A stretch of DNA of 64,000 bases from Sarocladium kiliense. Its lineage: Eukaryota; Ascomycota; Sordariomycetes; Hypocreales; Sarocladiaceae. The notes under the pieces are model-generated. The model was not told the DNA's origin. It did not search any database and saw only the letters and a list, made by a program, of their open reading frames with translations. The stretch spans positions 2,170,001-2,234,000 of the forward strand of contig JAUZTG010000042.1 of the NCBI GenBank assembly GCA_030734395.1, read 5' to 3'. This document shows, in pieces, positions 1 through 11,763 of the stretch. Position numbers and translations under genes: made by a program. Each line of letters begins with the position of its first letter. Positions within the stretch are counted from its first letter, which is position 1.

Positions 1-615
1 CGCCGACAAACCCCGCCGTTGGCAGCGGTCTGGCCACTAGGAGGAACCCGCTCCAGCGCGCAAGTGGTGGTGGCTGCCCCTCCATCTGTCACATCACATC
101 ACCACCACAGAGCATAGCACAGCACAGGTTAGCATAGCGCAGGGCACGTCTTCTGTCCCTCCTCCAGCTTCTGGACTCCCTCCCATCTCCTCCCAAGCTC
201 CTCCTCCAACTCTCCGCACAAACAGCGACGCCCATAGCTCATCTCCCTCGTCCAGCGTCAAACTGATCACCTGTATCGGCCTTCGGGGCCACACACTAGC
301 ATCAGACGATCCATCCTGCAGCTGCAACAGAGTTCTCATTCGGCCTTACTGCAACTGCGCAAGCGATACCGAATTGCGACCGGGACCCAGCTGGGCATCC
401 ATCCCACCAAAACGACCACCACCGTCAATCCTCGGCACCCAAAGACGGCACGGCACTCCGCACATCCTCATAGCTGCCGCCGCTTGAATTCTCGCATCGG
501 CGGTCGTATTGGGCGCTGCCGGGACCCTGCCTGAGGTACCCTCGTTGCCATATTCCCTCACCTATCGCCCTGACGCCCGCACACCGGCTACTCGTCCCGC
601 CAACCTCAGCCCACC
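1..615. other. Gene-free stretch upstream of SNF1
   Basis: No convincing gene. The DNA is pyrimidine-rich on the + strand, as expected for a fungal promoter and 5' leader of the kinase gene that starts at 616. Short open frames on both strands lack family resemblance. The window edge cuts whatever lies further upstream. Confidence 0.6.
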
Positions 616-2996
616 ATGGCTCCGAGGGGATTTGACGATGAGGAGCTCACTATTTCCTTATCCTCCTCCCACATTCGTCGCCAGGCACAGCAACAACAGC
701 AGCAGGAGGAAGCCCGTCGAGGCAGGGATGACGGTTCACGACAGCCTCCCATGCCAACAATTGCAGACGGCGTTGTCATGGATGCCCCTCCGACCACCGA
801 GCGCGTCAAGGCCAAGACGGAGCAGCGCATCGATGCCTACAAAGTGATACGAACCCTCGGTGAGGGTTCGTTCGGAAAGGTCAAGCTCGCAGTACACACC
901 TCGACTGGCCAGCAGGTCGCGCTCAAGATCATCGCCCGGAAGAAGCTAATTAGTAGGGACATGGCTGGCCGCGTCGAACGAGAGATCGAGTATCTGCAGC
1001 TCCTGCGGCACCCGCATATCATCAAGCTGTAAGTCGTATCAGGAGGAAGAGAAAACTCCCCAACTACCCGCGGAACATGATGGCTAACTAGAATGTTCCC
1101 TAGCTACACCGTTATCAAGACGAACACTGATATTATCATGGTTCTCGAGTACGCGGGAGGAGAGCTCTTCGACTATATTGTTGCAAATGGACGCATGAAG
1201 GAAGCCGAAGCTCGCCGATTCTTCCAGCAGATGATTTGCGCGGTTGAATACTGTCACCGTCACAAGATTGTCCATCGAGATCTGAAGCCCGAAAATCTTC
1301 TTCTCGACGACAACCTCAATGTCAAGATTGCCGACTTCGGTCTGAGCAATATCATGACTGATGGCAATTTTCTGAAGACTAGTTGCGGCAGTCCCAACTA
1401 CGCGGCTCCTGAAGTGATTGGAGGAAAGCTCTACGCTGGCCCCGAAGTCGACGTTTGGAGCTGTGGTGTCATTCTTTACGTCTTGCTGGTTGGCAGGTTG
1501 CCCTTCGACGATGAGCACATCCCTAGCTTGTTTGCGAAGATCGCGAGGGGAACCTATAGCATTCCGTCATGGATGCCTGCCGGCGCTGTCAATCTTATCA
1601 AGAAGATGTTGGTCGTCAACCCCGTTCAGCGAGCAACAATCGACGACATTCGACAAGATCCATGGTTCATGACGGATCTCCCCGCGTACCTCCAGCCGCC
1701 GGTCGAAGAGTTCTTCAATACTGGTATGGACCCGTCTAAGGCCATTGAGAAGAGCGACATCGCGCCTCACGCCTCCGAAGTTGTCCAGGAGAGGCTGCAC
1801 AACGAGGTCACGGAGAAAATCAGTAAGACCATGGGTTATGGCAAGGGTGATGTCGAAGAGGCATTGAAGGCAGAGGAGCCTTCCGCCATCAAGGACGCAT
1901 ACCTCATCGTCCGAGAGAATAAGCTGATGCAGGTCAGCCGTAAGTTGCCAGCAATTGTCCAGAGCTTCAAACGTCGCAGATACTAACAGTCTTTAGAAAA
2001 CCCAGATGCCCTGATCACCGACGAGCCAGATGGCGCTGGCTCTAGTCCACTAATGAGTCTGTCGTCAGCACGGTCTGGCATGTCCCAGATTCCCGGTCAG
2101 GTTAGGCCGTACGTCAGCAAGGTCGGTATCCTGCCTAGCAGTATTCCCACGTATCACAAAGACTACGTGGAGAGGCTCAAAGCTGGACCACTGGAGCCAG
2201 ACGGCAGCGCAGAAAACCCCGACGAAGAACCCTCGCCAGCACGCACAGACGCAGAGAAGGAGGAAAGCGCCCGGAGACTGAAGCCGCACTCCCGCAGCCA
2301 GATCCGCATTGAAGAGGCAGCAAAGCCACAGAGCATGACTCCTGTCACACCGAAGAAAACCAAGCCTGTCCGCTGGCAGTTCGGCATCCGATCGCGTAAT
2401 GCGCCATGGGAGGCCCTCTTGACCATTCACAAGGCATTGCACAAACTTGGGGCTACTTACTTGCCCGACGAAGACTTCGAGCTGGCCCACAGTAAGGAGA
2501 CCGAAGGCTCACGTAGTGGTGAGAGCAGCTTCGTTCAGGAGCAGGATGGTGGACCTGTTGGTGGAGGATCAACTGGCAGCCTGGACTCATCCAAAGGATA
2601 CAAGCTTCCTGCGGATCCTTGGCATATCAAGGTCCGATGGGACTCGTCGAGTAAGTTCAATCTACGAGAAGTGATCAAGACAATTCTAACATGTTTTCAG
2701 CTATCATCAAGCACACGCAGAGCCCTAGGCCACCTGCGGAGATGGACAAGTACGGTACCCCAGATAGTCTCAACGTCTACTCTCCCGAAGAGGCATACAA
2801 GAGGGCGCATTTTGTTGCCATGCACCTGGACATCCAGATCTACGAAATGGAGCACGGAGTGTACCTCGTCGATTTCAAGTGCTCTGGCTATGAGACCTCA
2901 CAAGGCCTGCTGCTCGAGGAGAAGGACGTCACTAGCCCGTTCCCATTTCTGGACATGGCGGCGAAGCTGATAATGCAGCTTGCTGAGGCGGACTAG
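616..2996 (+). CDS. snf1: SNF1/AMPK catalytic subunit, serine/threonine protein kinase
   Basis: Energy-sensing kinase needed to lift glucose repression and to use alternative carbon sources. Exons 616-1028, 1104-1939, 1997-2650 and 2701-2996 give 732 residues; introns are 75, 57 and 50 nt with GTAAGT donors, and CTAAC branch points are visible. After a disordered N-terminus with a six-Gln run (about 25-30), the kinase domain shows the glycine loop LGEGSFGKV (81-89), the lysine of VALKII (104), HRDLKPEN (195-202), DFG (215-217) and the activation-loop threonine in LKTSCGSPNYAAPE (about 230). A UBA-like autoinhibitory segment follows, then a C-terminal regulatory domain ending in a hydrophobic Ala/Leu-rich helix. 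The start is the first ATG in good context (CCACCATGG) upstream of the kinase domain. It is convergent with isocitrate lyase, a classic Snf1-dependent gene class. Family assignment is certain from the sequence. Confidence 0.97.
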
Positions 2997-3543
2997 ATGG
3001 AATATGTTTCAAGTAGTTGACGGGTTTGCTTGTGTTACTCTTCCTTTCCTTCAACTTGGTGTCTGGTCTTGATTGAGGATGGCTGGGCGTTTGCGGACGG
3101 CACGGGCGGACTACACGGCATAGCGATATTGGACTTTTGGGCTGGCTTGGACGTTATTTGAACTTCTAAGGTTCTGCTACGATCTTGCTGTTTTTCCTGG
3201 ATAATTTACGGTGCAATTGGTACATCTTATCTCTTACGTGTATCGTCTCCGGGGGAAGGGGGCATTGGCCCAAGCTAATAGTGCATCGGGCCAGTAGACT
3301 CTGTTCAGGTTAGAGCAGGGCTCATGTAATGGATGGGATAGCATTCTTCTCTACCAGCATCATGCTGCACGACGAACAGGGAAGAGGCTTCTTGCAGCCG
3401 GGGTAACGATCCTCGATCACTTCATATCTCCGCACGGCACATAAGCTGCTGCATATAAATCAACCGATGAAGCGCGCATAATTATTGAATATAACAATCT
3501 TATCATCTCATCATCCTCCGCTCACCTTCCGCCCCTTCACAGC
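2997..3543. other. Convergent 3' spacer between snf1 and icl1
   Basis: 547 bp between two stop codons facing each other. It must hold both 3' untranslated regions and polyadenylation sites. It is AT-richer toward the icl1 side (about 3440-3510). No gene seen. Confidence 0.6.
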
Positions 3544-5482
3544 TCATTTAAACTGATCCTCCGTAACACCTTTACCCATCGCACTCGTCGAGCTAATACC
3601 ACCCGTCACCATCTTCTGCAACTCATCCACGTAGTTTGCACCACTCCACTTCTGATGCCTCACGACATCCACACCAAGCTCCATCTCCGGCTCCTGCACC
3701 AGCTCGCCGTACGCACGCATTCCCTGCGAAGCATACGCACCAGCGAAGCGGTCGCTGATGAGGGCTGTGGTGTGCAGACCTGCGAGGGTGATGAATTGCC
3801 AGCAGTAACCGAGGGTGGCGAGGCGGCGGATATAGGTTTCTTGCTCGGCGCGGGGCATGGCGGTTTTCCAGTTGAAGGAGGGGGAGAGGTTGTAGGCGAG
3901 TCTGTTGGAGAAAGGCGGTTTGTTAGTGGGCTTGAAGGGAGTGTGAAAGGGGGAAGTTAGATTACGTACTTTTGCTCAGGCCAGACGGCGTGGACTCCGT
4001 CGGCGAACTCCTTGGCTTGAGCGAAGTCGGGGAGCTTGCTCTCCATCCAGATGGCATCGGCGTACGGTGCGTAGGCGATCGCCCTGTTGATGGCACAGTC
4101 ACAGCCGCCCTTCAGACGGTAGTAACCTTCTCTGGTCCTGGGCGCCTCCCAATCGAAGAAGACATCCTTGCCGAGCACACGTCTCGCAAGCTCTCTTGCC
4201 TCCTTGTTGCTCTTTCCCTTGCTCTGTTCCTTGTAAGACTTCTTCAAGGCGTCCTTGTCACTCTTTCCGGAGGCATCGATGGCAGCGAGGACGGCATCGT
4301 CGAAGCGCTGAAGGTTCGCGGAGGCGAGCCACTCGTCTTCGATACGTTGGAGTTCTGCGCCGGACTTGTTGGCGGCGGAGGCGGCGAGCATGAGGTCGTT
4401 GAGAGGGGCAAGGTCGGGGTTTGTGCTGCCGAGGATGAAAGCGTGGTCGCGGGGGTCGATGGTGGTTGTGATGAGGGTGGCGGCTTCGGCATCGGTACGG
4501 GCGATGGCGACGAGGTCGGTGCCTTGGGGATGTTAGTATGGTTCATCGATTCTTCTCATCTCATGAACAGACGACGAAGAGGCAGAGAGTCTTACCCATG
4601 ATATCGGCCTGCGCACGGATGGCAACCAGGCGGTTGATATGCTCGCTAATAGGAACCAGCACCTTTCCAGCCATGTGGCCACACTTCTTGGTACCAGGCG
4701 CCTGGTCCTCAATATGAATACCAGCAGCACCCTTCTCGATAAAGAGCTTCGTCAGCTTCATCACAGCGGTCAGGCCACCATGGCCCGTATCGGCATCAGC
4801 AACCAGAGGTCTGAGGTAGTCGATGTTGGCCATCTTTGCGCGCTCAGCTTTTGAGGCGCTGAGGCGCTCCTGACGCTGTTTACGGTCATGGAAGAGCTGG
4901 GCCATGAAAAGGTGGCCGACTTTGTTGGGGACAGTGGTCTGTGGGAGGTTTGTGTTAGTGAAAAGCGCAGGGTGAGCGAGATGAGGGTGATGAGGGCTTA
5001 CATAAGGGTAGTCAGCGAGATCTGGGCCTGGCTCGTCGGAGGCGGAGGCGGTTGATGATGATTGCCAGCCAGAGACGTAGATTGTGTCGAGGTACTTTGC
5101 CATCTGAGTGACGGCGGTTGGTTCAAGGCATCCGTAGGTGTAGCTTGCATCGCGTGTCTGATCACATGTCAGTCGTCTACAAGACTCCATAGGTACTTCC
5201 CACGACTTGTGCGGAGGAATCAAAATCCAATCCAAATTGGGAAAGACTCACCTTGAAGCGATTCTCGAGAATGCCCCAGAGCTTTTTGCTCTGCGCATTG
5301 CTGGGGTAGTCGATCTTGAGGTTACCGCGCTTGGAGACGATCTGCTCTGCAGTGAAGGGCCGCTTGGTCTGGCGCCAGCGGGAGTCACTCCACCACTTGT
5401 TCACCTCTTCGACCTCCTTGCGGAAGATTTCATCCTCGGTGTCAGGGTTGACAGCCGGGTTGGCCATGTTGTTTGCAGCCAT
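3544..5482 (-). CDS. icl1: Isocitrate lyase (glyoxylate cycle)
   Basis: Cleaves isocitrate to glyoxylate and succinate, allowing growth on acetate and fatty acids. Five exons on the minus strand: 5482-5252, 5157-5002, 4938-4596, 4522-3970 and 3901-3544, giving 546 residues, the usual length for fungal isocitrate lyase. The catalytic KKCGHM signature is intact, with the nucleophilic Cys near residue 215, as are the TRDASYTYG and ADADTGHGG blocks. The long insertion between the catalytic core halves (the KSYKEQSKGKSNKEARELA region) is typical of the eukaryotic form. The C-terminus ends QFK and so lacks a canonical SKL-type peroxisomal signal; that is also seen in other filamentous ascomycete homologues as I recall them. 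The introns are 94, 63, 73 and 68 nt. Expected to be glucose-repressed and acetate-induced; the upstream region carries an unusual run of GGTACC palindromes. Confidence 0.97.
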
Positions 5483-7121
5483 GATGGCGGGGACAATTGT
5501 GTGTGAATTGAGAAGAAGGGACTGGGGGTGTCTTCAGGATGAGGTCATGTACATGTAAAAGAGTAGTGAGGCAGACAGGGACACACACGCCAAGGAAGAG
5601 GCACGGGATCAAGAGAAGCAATGACTGAATCTTCTTTTAGGGACCAAGTAGGAGAAGAACCGAGGAATGGATGGAGAGGATGGTTTGACTTTTAAAAAGA
5701 AGTACTGGGGGGGCGAAAGAGTCATCAGCTCCGTGTCATCGGCACATGTCGGTCGAAGGGGGGGAAGCAACTGGGCTTTGTACAAGCCTCAAACAAATAG
5801 TACATGACCGATCGCCCCAGGAATCTCTCGCGCTGTCTTCCCTCGGGCCCTTTGGGCCTGTCACTCGTGCGTGTGCGTGTGTAGTTCCCACAGCCGGGCT
5901 GCTCCGGGGCGAGTCAGAGAGCATGGCCAGGCAAGGCAAGGGAAGGCAATGCAAGGTAGCTCCGGATCTGACGCTGGCTCGGTACCTCGGCCGCGCGGGG
6001 CAGGTGTAGGAGCCGCTCGCCGCCGCAAGAGAGCGGAGGGGTGACGTGACGTCTCATACAGGATAGTCTACGGCCAGGTGAGTGGCTTGGTACCTACAGC
6101 AACTCTCACTGGGCTGAATTGCGCCCTGCCAGTCGGTGCTTTTAGGAAGAACGGTACCTACAGGCGGCACTACGCCCAAGGCAATGAATGAATTACGTGC
6201 CAGAGACGCGCTGCTTCGGCTCAAAGGACGGTTGCCCGAATAGAGTTGCGGGGCACCCATCGCCCGCCGTGATTGGGCGCCTGTTGCCGAGCGAAGGTAC
6301 CGAGTACCTGCAACCGTAGCGAACGGATTCCATTCCGTCTTCGATCGATCAGTGACACATGAACCGCCAGTATCAACATTCACCGTCGTTTTCTCTCGTA
6401 ATGCACGTGGGAAAAAAAACCAAGAATGAACCAAAAAAGAAAATGGCTGGTGTGTGCATGTGTTGCCTATCCAGTAGCTGCACCTGACACTGGATTGGAT
6501 GCCCTCCTCTTCTCTGCCCATCCAGTCGATACTCCAGCTCAATCTCACTCGTTGGCATGTGAAAGTTACCGCAACCAGCCCAGTCCAAGACCCCAAGTCC
6601 GCGTTCTCGATCGGACGCCACAACGACCATGCACTGCACAATAGCTAGTCCTGAGTGGCTCAGGCCCTATCTTACCCCAGCTGTAGCTCCTAGAGGTACT
6701 GTACCTATCCATACGGCAAGATTCCAGACACCAGCGACGCACACCTCTTCCGCGGCTCCTGCTGACCTCGGTCATGTGTCGGTGATAGATACCATAGTAC
6801 ACTACACTTCCCCGGGTTTCTTTCGTCTTGATTCATATCTCCCCCCCTGGATCTGAGTCACATGGCTCTCCGATGTTCGCGCCGTCACCAACTTCCCGAG
6901 CTTGACACGAGGCGGCTCCGATGTGCCCCTGGACTGTCTCGTCCTGCCGTGTCTATGCTTTGGATTGCATTGATTTAAATTCAATCTGTACATGCCTCTG
7001 TTCCTCTTCTCTGTCTACTTAAATGACCAATCATTCCTCAAAAGCACCAGATGCGCCATTGACCCTCCTACGTCAAATATGCCATGCTTCTTCGCCTGCC
7101 AATTCCCATCTCGGCGTGCAT
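5483..7121. other. icl1 promoter and downstream spacer of trehalase gene
   Basis: 1.6 kb without a supported gene. Open frames up to 195 codons exist on both strands but have skewed Cys/Trp/Arg-rich composition and no recognisable family, so I treat them as chance. The half next to icl1 is its promoter, with G-rich and C-rich blocks and several copies of GGTACC. The half next to 7122 holds the trehalase 3' untranslated region. Confidence 0.55.
5981..6301. promoter_or_regulatory. Cluster of four GGTACC palindromes in the icl1 upstream region
   Basis: Exact GGTACC hexamers begin at 5981, 6089, 6153 and 6296, and two of them share the longer word GGTACCTACAG (6089 and 6153). Half-words GTACCT and AGGTAC follow at 6304, 6694 and 6701. 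A given hexamer is expected about once in 4 kb. The cluster lies about 500-815 bp upstream of the icl1 start codon. Whether a protein binds it is unknown. Confidence 0.35.
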
Positions 7122-9532
7122 CTAGTTCAGCCGCAAGTCCGCCATTGCCTTCTCATCGTTTAGCTCGATCGCCTTGACAAACGTGGGGTATGGAGTCAAA
7201 GTCCCCAACGCCCGCCTCATATGCGCGTTGACAATCTGCAGACCATATACATAACTCGCGTTTACCCATCCGAACCTGTCACAAAAACACAAGATCAGCT
7301 TCGCTCACGACATACACCTCGGCGGTTCAGTTGCCGGATTCGGTACTCACCCTTCTTTGGCAACGCCCTTGAAGTCCAGTCCTTGATTGCCGTACTCCGC
7401 ATCAACCCGGTGCGGGTCCACCGGCCTCGTCACGTCGTACTTCTCGACAACTACGCCATTGAAGTCCACAAACGCCTTGGTAATCATGAATAGCCACTTG
7501 TACGCCAGCCTCTCTGCTTCCTCTGTGAAGCTGTACCGCAACAAACCCGTCCACGCCAGCATCTGCTGCGGTGCCCAGCCGTATGGGTAGTCCCATTGCC
7601 GATTCGGCCGCTCCAGTCCGATCTCACCACGAGACTTCTCCGTACCGGCGACAAGACCACCAACCGCCTCGAACCGCGGCAGACCCTTGCGCACCATCTC
7701 CGCTGCCTGCTTTGGCGTCGCGATACCAGCCCAGAGCGCCCAGAGCGTCGTGCAGGACTCGTAGGTGCAACGCTCCTGCTTCACTGTGTCGTAATCGAAA
7801 AACATGCCTTCTTCCTCATTCCACATGAGCTTGTCCACCATAAGCTTGCGCCTCTTGGCCCGCCGATCCCAAGCAGCAGATGAAAGAACCTCCCCAGCGA
7901 CATAAGGTGTACCTTGGCAGAACTCCTCAGGAATCTCCAGTCTGTCTCCGAAAACGCTGCGGATGGTACGGGCAATATCTGTCTCATACTTGAACAGCAG
8001 AGAGTTCAGGTCAATTGTGGCGAGGTTCGCGCACACGCCTTCCAGGCGGTAAGAGGTATCATGGCCCGACTCTCGGACGGCCCGGTCGTGCAGGAAGTAC
8101 TCGTCCAGCTCGGGCTCCAAGATATCACCGTAGTTGTAGGCACGCACGAATTCCGAGAACTCCATGCCGTACTTCTCAACATAAGGCTGCAGAATGTGCA
8201 CGAAGTGGGTAGCCTCCGTCTCTGGCGGCACGCCCCGGCCCTCCGGTCTGTATCTGGATAGACCTGTGATAGGGTCTAGTCTTGGCTCAGACATCCAAAC
8301 ACTGTGATACTCCTTGATAGCGGCAAGGATCGAACGACGGAGGAACTCCTTCGAATCTGGCTCGTGTTTGATCTTCTCATACACTCTCAGAGCCATATCC
8401 GTCAAGAAAGGAGGCTGGGAGCGAGCCAGGTAGTAAGATCGAGTAGCGTTGAGGATCTTGCCGTAGTGCTCAATGCAGAAGCAGAAGTTGAGGACCATGG
8501 ACTTGGCGAGGTCTACCCGGTCGTTGACAAGGAGGCCAAGTGATTCCATGTAACTGTCCCAACCGTAGAGCTCGTTGAAGCGACCCCCCGGCACGACGAA
8601 AGGCAACCCCTCAAGGGTCTCCTCCCCGGTCGTCGGGTCTGTCCGCCTCTCAGTGGCCACAGCAAGGAGACCAGGCCTGTCGTTCAGGTCCCGCACCAAA
8701 TCAGCTGTGATTTTGGCGGGTAAAAGTTGGACATCAAGACGGATCTCTGGCCGCTCCTCTGCTACACGTTTGTAGTACTCATACTGCTCGGGGGCACCAA
8801 CTGGCACATAAATCCTGGGTCTCGGATCATCTGTCCAATCCTTGGGATCCCGTGCAGCCACATCAATGCTTGATGCGTCGATGCGTCGCGTCAGTCCCTC
8901 CCAGAAGTGGTCACGGATCATCCGCGAAAGGCGGTCGACTGGATTCTCGTTCAGACGGCCCTCGTCCAGAATGATCTGCTTCCGGCCGTACTCCTTGGCT
9001 AGCGTGAGTTCCTGGAGCAGGTTGGACAGCATGTAAGTGCCGCGGACGTCGAACCTGTTGTGACCAGCAGATGCGGCCGTTCTGAGGGAGAGGACCTTAG
9101 GACCACTGTCCTCGATCGTAATTTGCATGTTGTCGTCTGTGTCCTCCTGGGCTCGGAGGTTCTCAAGGGTGGCATCTACCTGAATCAGGAAGCGACGATT
9201 GTTGGTGCTCCTAACCTCATCTATGGACTGCTGTTAGAACCTATAGCTTCTATATGTATGATTGGGGTAACATACCGTGACTTCCTCTTCGGAACGGTTG
9301 CTTTGAGCCACTCTTCTCGAACTGCTTCAGCAAGGTGTTCTGACCATGAAGTTAGCCATACGTCCTTGATGTTGCTGGATGTGCTGGGCATGGCGCTTAC
9401 CTGAGAGAAGGTCCTGGTGCGAACACCAGATCGGTTGGTATGGCGCTCGTCATTGGCATAGTAGGTTTTGGCATCATCGAACACACCAAAGTCATCCGAC
9501 GTGCGTGAGCGATGGCCAGAGGTGCCAGCCAT
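7122..9532 (-). CDS. nth1: Neutral trehalase (cytosolic, PKA- and calcium-regulated)
   Basis: Hydrolyses cytosolic trehalose to two glucose molecules, for example on spore germination and recovery from stress. Exons on the minus strand: 9532-9401, 9339-9276, 9220-7351 and 7275-7122, giving 739 residues, the standard neutral-trehalase length. The N-terminal regulatory part has RRGS (Ser about 64), a consensus protein kinase A site, and another Arg-rich site RTRTFS just before intron 1. A calcium-binding loop DTDDNMQITIED (about 92-103) follows. The GH37 signatures PGGRFNELYGWDSY (about 276-289) and QWDYPYGWAP are intact. The last exon begins GFGWVNASY and completes the fold. The start is the ATG of the first exon. 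The regulatory N-terminus separates it from secreted acid trehalases. Confidence 0.96.
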
Positions 9533-10899
9533 GATGCTGATGTGACACGAGACTGACCAGGTCTAACAGTATCTGTCCGATAAGCCCAGAGTGTCTGGAC
9601 CAGAGACTGATTAAAGCCAAAAGCCCTGGGATCAGGTCTTTGGCTGCTGCAAGGTTGAGGCAAGGTGCGCGAGGAATATGAGAGGTGGTCACGCGCCCCT
9701 AAGGTAATTGAGCGTTGAGTTTGGAGACCGCGCGATGGTGGTGTTCGGTTGCAGAGGGTGTGGCTAAGGCTCAAACAAGCGTCAATCGACAAAGCTGGAG
9801 CTGAACAAAGGACCTTGAAGAGCTGTCGCGTGCGAAAGGGTTGGTCCGTGTCCCAGGGTCAACAGTCCAGTCACCGAATCACCAAACAGACGAACGGGCA
9901 AGGCAAACAGATGCTAGGGGAATGAGGTGCGGTCGAGTGAGGTGAGCAAGCGCAAAGACTATTTTGCTGTTAGGTTGAGGATAGTTCTGTAGTTCTCAAC
10001 TGCCATCAAAGGACGATGAGATCAACAGAGGGTGGCGAGAGCAGCTGCGAATGTTCATGAATGATGAACGAGTTTGCGGTGACGAGCTATCACCAGTGGA
10101 GGGCCCAGTGCCAGGGTGGGCGAGTCTCAGGGTACTTGATTTGGGTGGTCACAATGCGGAGATGGCATGTACCTGTTGACCTCATACCATCCTGATCATG
10201 CCCCTCCTCCCCCACCTCAGATACTGTAGCCCCTGTGCAGAGCTCCCCCACCGTAGCAAGGTGCTGTCAAGTGGAGCTTGAGACTACCTGTGACTGAGCT
10301 GGGCCCTTCTCAGGTCTCTGACGCAAGTCAGCTCCGGTCGTGATGCTCGATATTATGGAGTCTGACGACAATCAAAGTCCATACTGGATGATATGGTGGG
10401 TGCTATTACACAGCTTGACGTTCGCCTAAGCTCCCCATCTGCCGCCAGACTGTCACATTGCCGACACTTGCAGTGTCGTACTGCAGCTCAGGTCACATAC
10501 CATCCGCACGTTCAGGCTCTTTTGATGTGTGTAAACGCTGTGCAGCCACAGCTGAGTAGCGGTATGCATCAGAAGTTCTGCTCTGTTCCCAACGCGATTC
10601 CGTCGCCACAAGAGCCGGGGAATCGTTGCAGTCATGGCTGGTAGCGGCAGATCCATGGTAATGTCGGAGAATGTGTAGTTTTATTAGTATATCCATTGGC
10701 GATACGTTCTGAATTATTCTTGAGGGTTCCAATCTTGATGAAGAATTCATCCTAGACTGTAGAATGTATGCCAGTCTTCGCTGCCAATCCGGGTATTATC
10801 CATGTCGTAAAGTCATATGCAGCTACTCCAACGCCTTCCAAAATGCAGAAATGCCTTCAGATCATACCTCCTCAGCATCCAGCTCGACCCAATATTACT
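9533..10899. other. Gene-free spacer, trehalase promoter side
   Basis: 1.37 kb without a supported gene. The part next to 9532 should be the promoter and leader of the trehalase gene; the part near 10,900 is the 3' flank of the yippee gene. Open frames of 60-130 codons overlap in several frames without resemblance to known proteins. Confidence 0.55.
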
Positions 10900-11763
10900 T
10901 TACTCAGCTGCGCTCTTCCTCCTCGTGCCCATGCTTCGTCTCCGCTTCGCGACTGTCTCGGCGTCCCATGTACCAGCGAAGATGTCTTCACACTCATCCT
11001 CATCCTCAGAGTCAAACAAGATCTCATCCTCACTATTCTCCTCGTCACCGCGATGGCCAGACTGTCGCCTGCTCACAGCATCCTCAGGGTACATGCTCGC
11101 ATCTCCATCCGACCCAGCACACTTCTCGGCCCCGTACTCCCAAGACCTGTAAGTCACCACCCTTTCCGTCTCAAGGATGAACTTCCCAACTTTGTACTTC
11201 TGGCTTGCCTCCTTCGCGTCAACATACTTCCATCCCAGCTTAGTCGAGCACGTCCCACACGAGATGTCCGCGACAACGTGCCATCCTGTCACAAGTTGCC
11301 GATTCTCGTTCCGTCCGACCCTCATATTTAGCAAGCTCTGCTGCCCATTCGGTGGTGCAACAAGGAAAGCCCGTCCGTGCCGACCCGTGAAGCCTTTCGA
11401 TACAATCTGCGACGCGAATGCTAGGTCCGTTGAGCAGCTTCCGCATCGTAAAGTGTCTGGTTCTGTACGGGAAAGCCGATTCACCCCGTAGTCTGGCAAT
11501 TTAGTGTTTGTATCATGCTTGGGTGGAGAGTTGTTCGGTGTTGTATTTGCTGTTGATGGTGATGTGAGGTCTTGATCATCGCCATCGGATACAGTGAAGT
11601 CCGTGGCGGATGAAGAGGCCGAGGATTGACGACGATGAAAGTAAGGAAGGCGAAGACGTGGAAGCAGATAGCTGGGAAATATGGGTTTGGTGGCAGAGAT
11701 GCCACTTTCGCGAACCATGGTGGTTAATTGGACTCCGGCACTTAAGTGTGGTCGTGTGTACAC
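10900..11763 (-). CDS. Yippee/Mis18-fold zinc-binding protein with long disordered flanks
   Basis: A single-exon gene of 287 codons, or 272 if the second ATG (11718) is used. The core (about residues 100-210) shows the yippee pattern: a first RCGSC pair, then GFTGRHGRAFLV, then ISCGTCSTKLGWKYV and KVGKFILE. The two CxxC pairs should bind one zinc. The N-terminal 100 residues are Ser/Pro/Asn-rich and the C-terminal 70 are acidic then basic (an EDEDECEDIF stretch, ending KRRRSMGTRRKSAAE), so both ends are probably disordered; the tail could serve in nuclear import. Yippee proteins such as yeast Moh1 and human YPEL5 associate with the GID/CTLH ubiquitin ligase. That role here is inferred only from the fold, and the protein is about twice as long as Moh1. 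The 287-codon start is uncertain. Confidence 0.85.
   Translation of the reverse strand: MYTRPHLSAGVQLTTMVRESGISATKPIFPSYLLPRLRLPYFHRRQSSASSSATDFTVSDGDDQDLTSPSTANTTPNNSPPKHDTNTKLPDYGVNRLSRTEPDTLRCGSCSTDLAFASQIVSKGFTGRHGRAFLVAPPNGQQSLLNMRVGRNENRQLVTGWHVVADISCGTCSTKLGWKYVDAKEASQKYKVGKFILETERVVTYRSWEYGAEKCAGSDGDASMYPEDAVSRRQSGHRGDEENSEDEILFDSEDEDECEDIFAGTWDAETVAKRRRSMGTRRKSAAE

Noticed and set aside
6054..6641. 195-codon minus-strand open frame upstream of icl1
   Set aside because: Composition rich in Trp, Cys, Arg and Ser, overlapped by long frames on the other strand, no recognisable family; treated as chance in GC-rich DNA.
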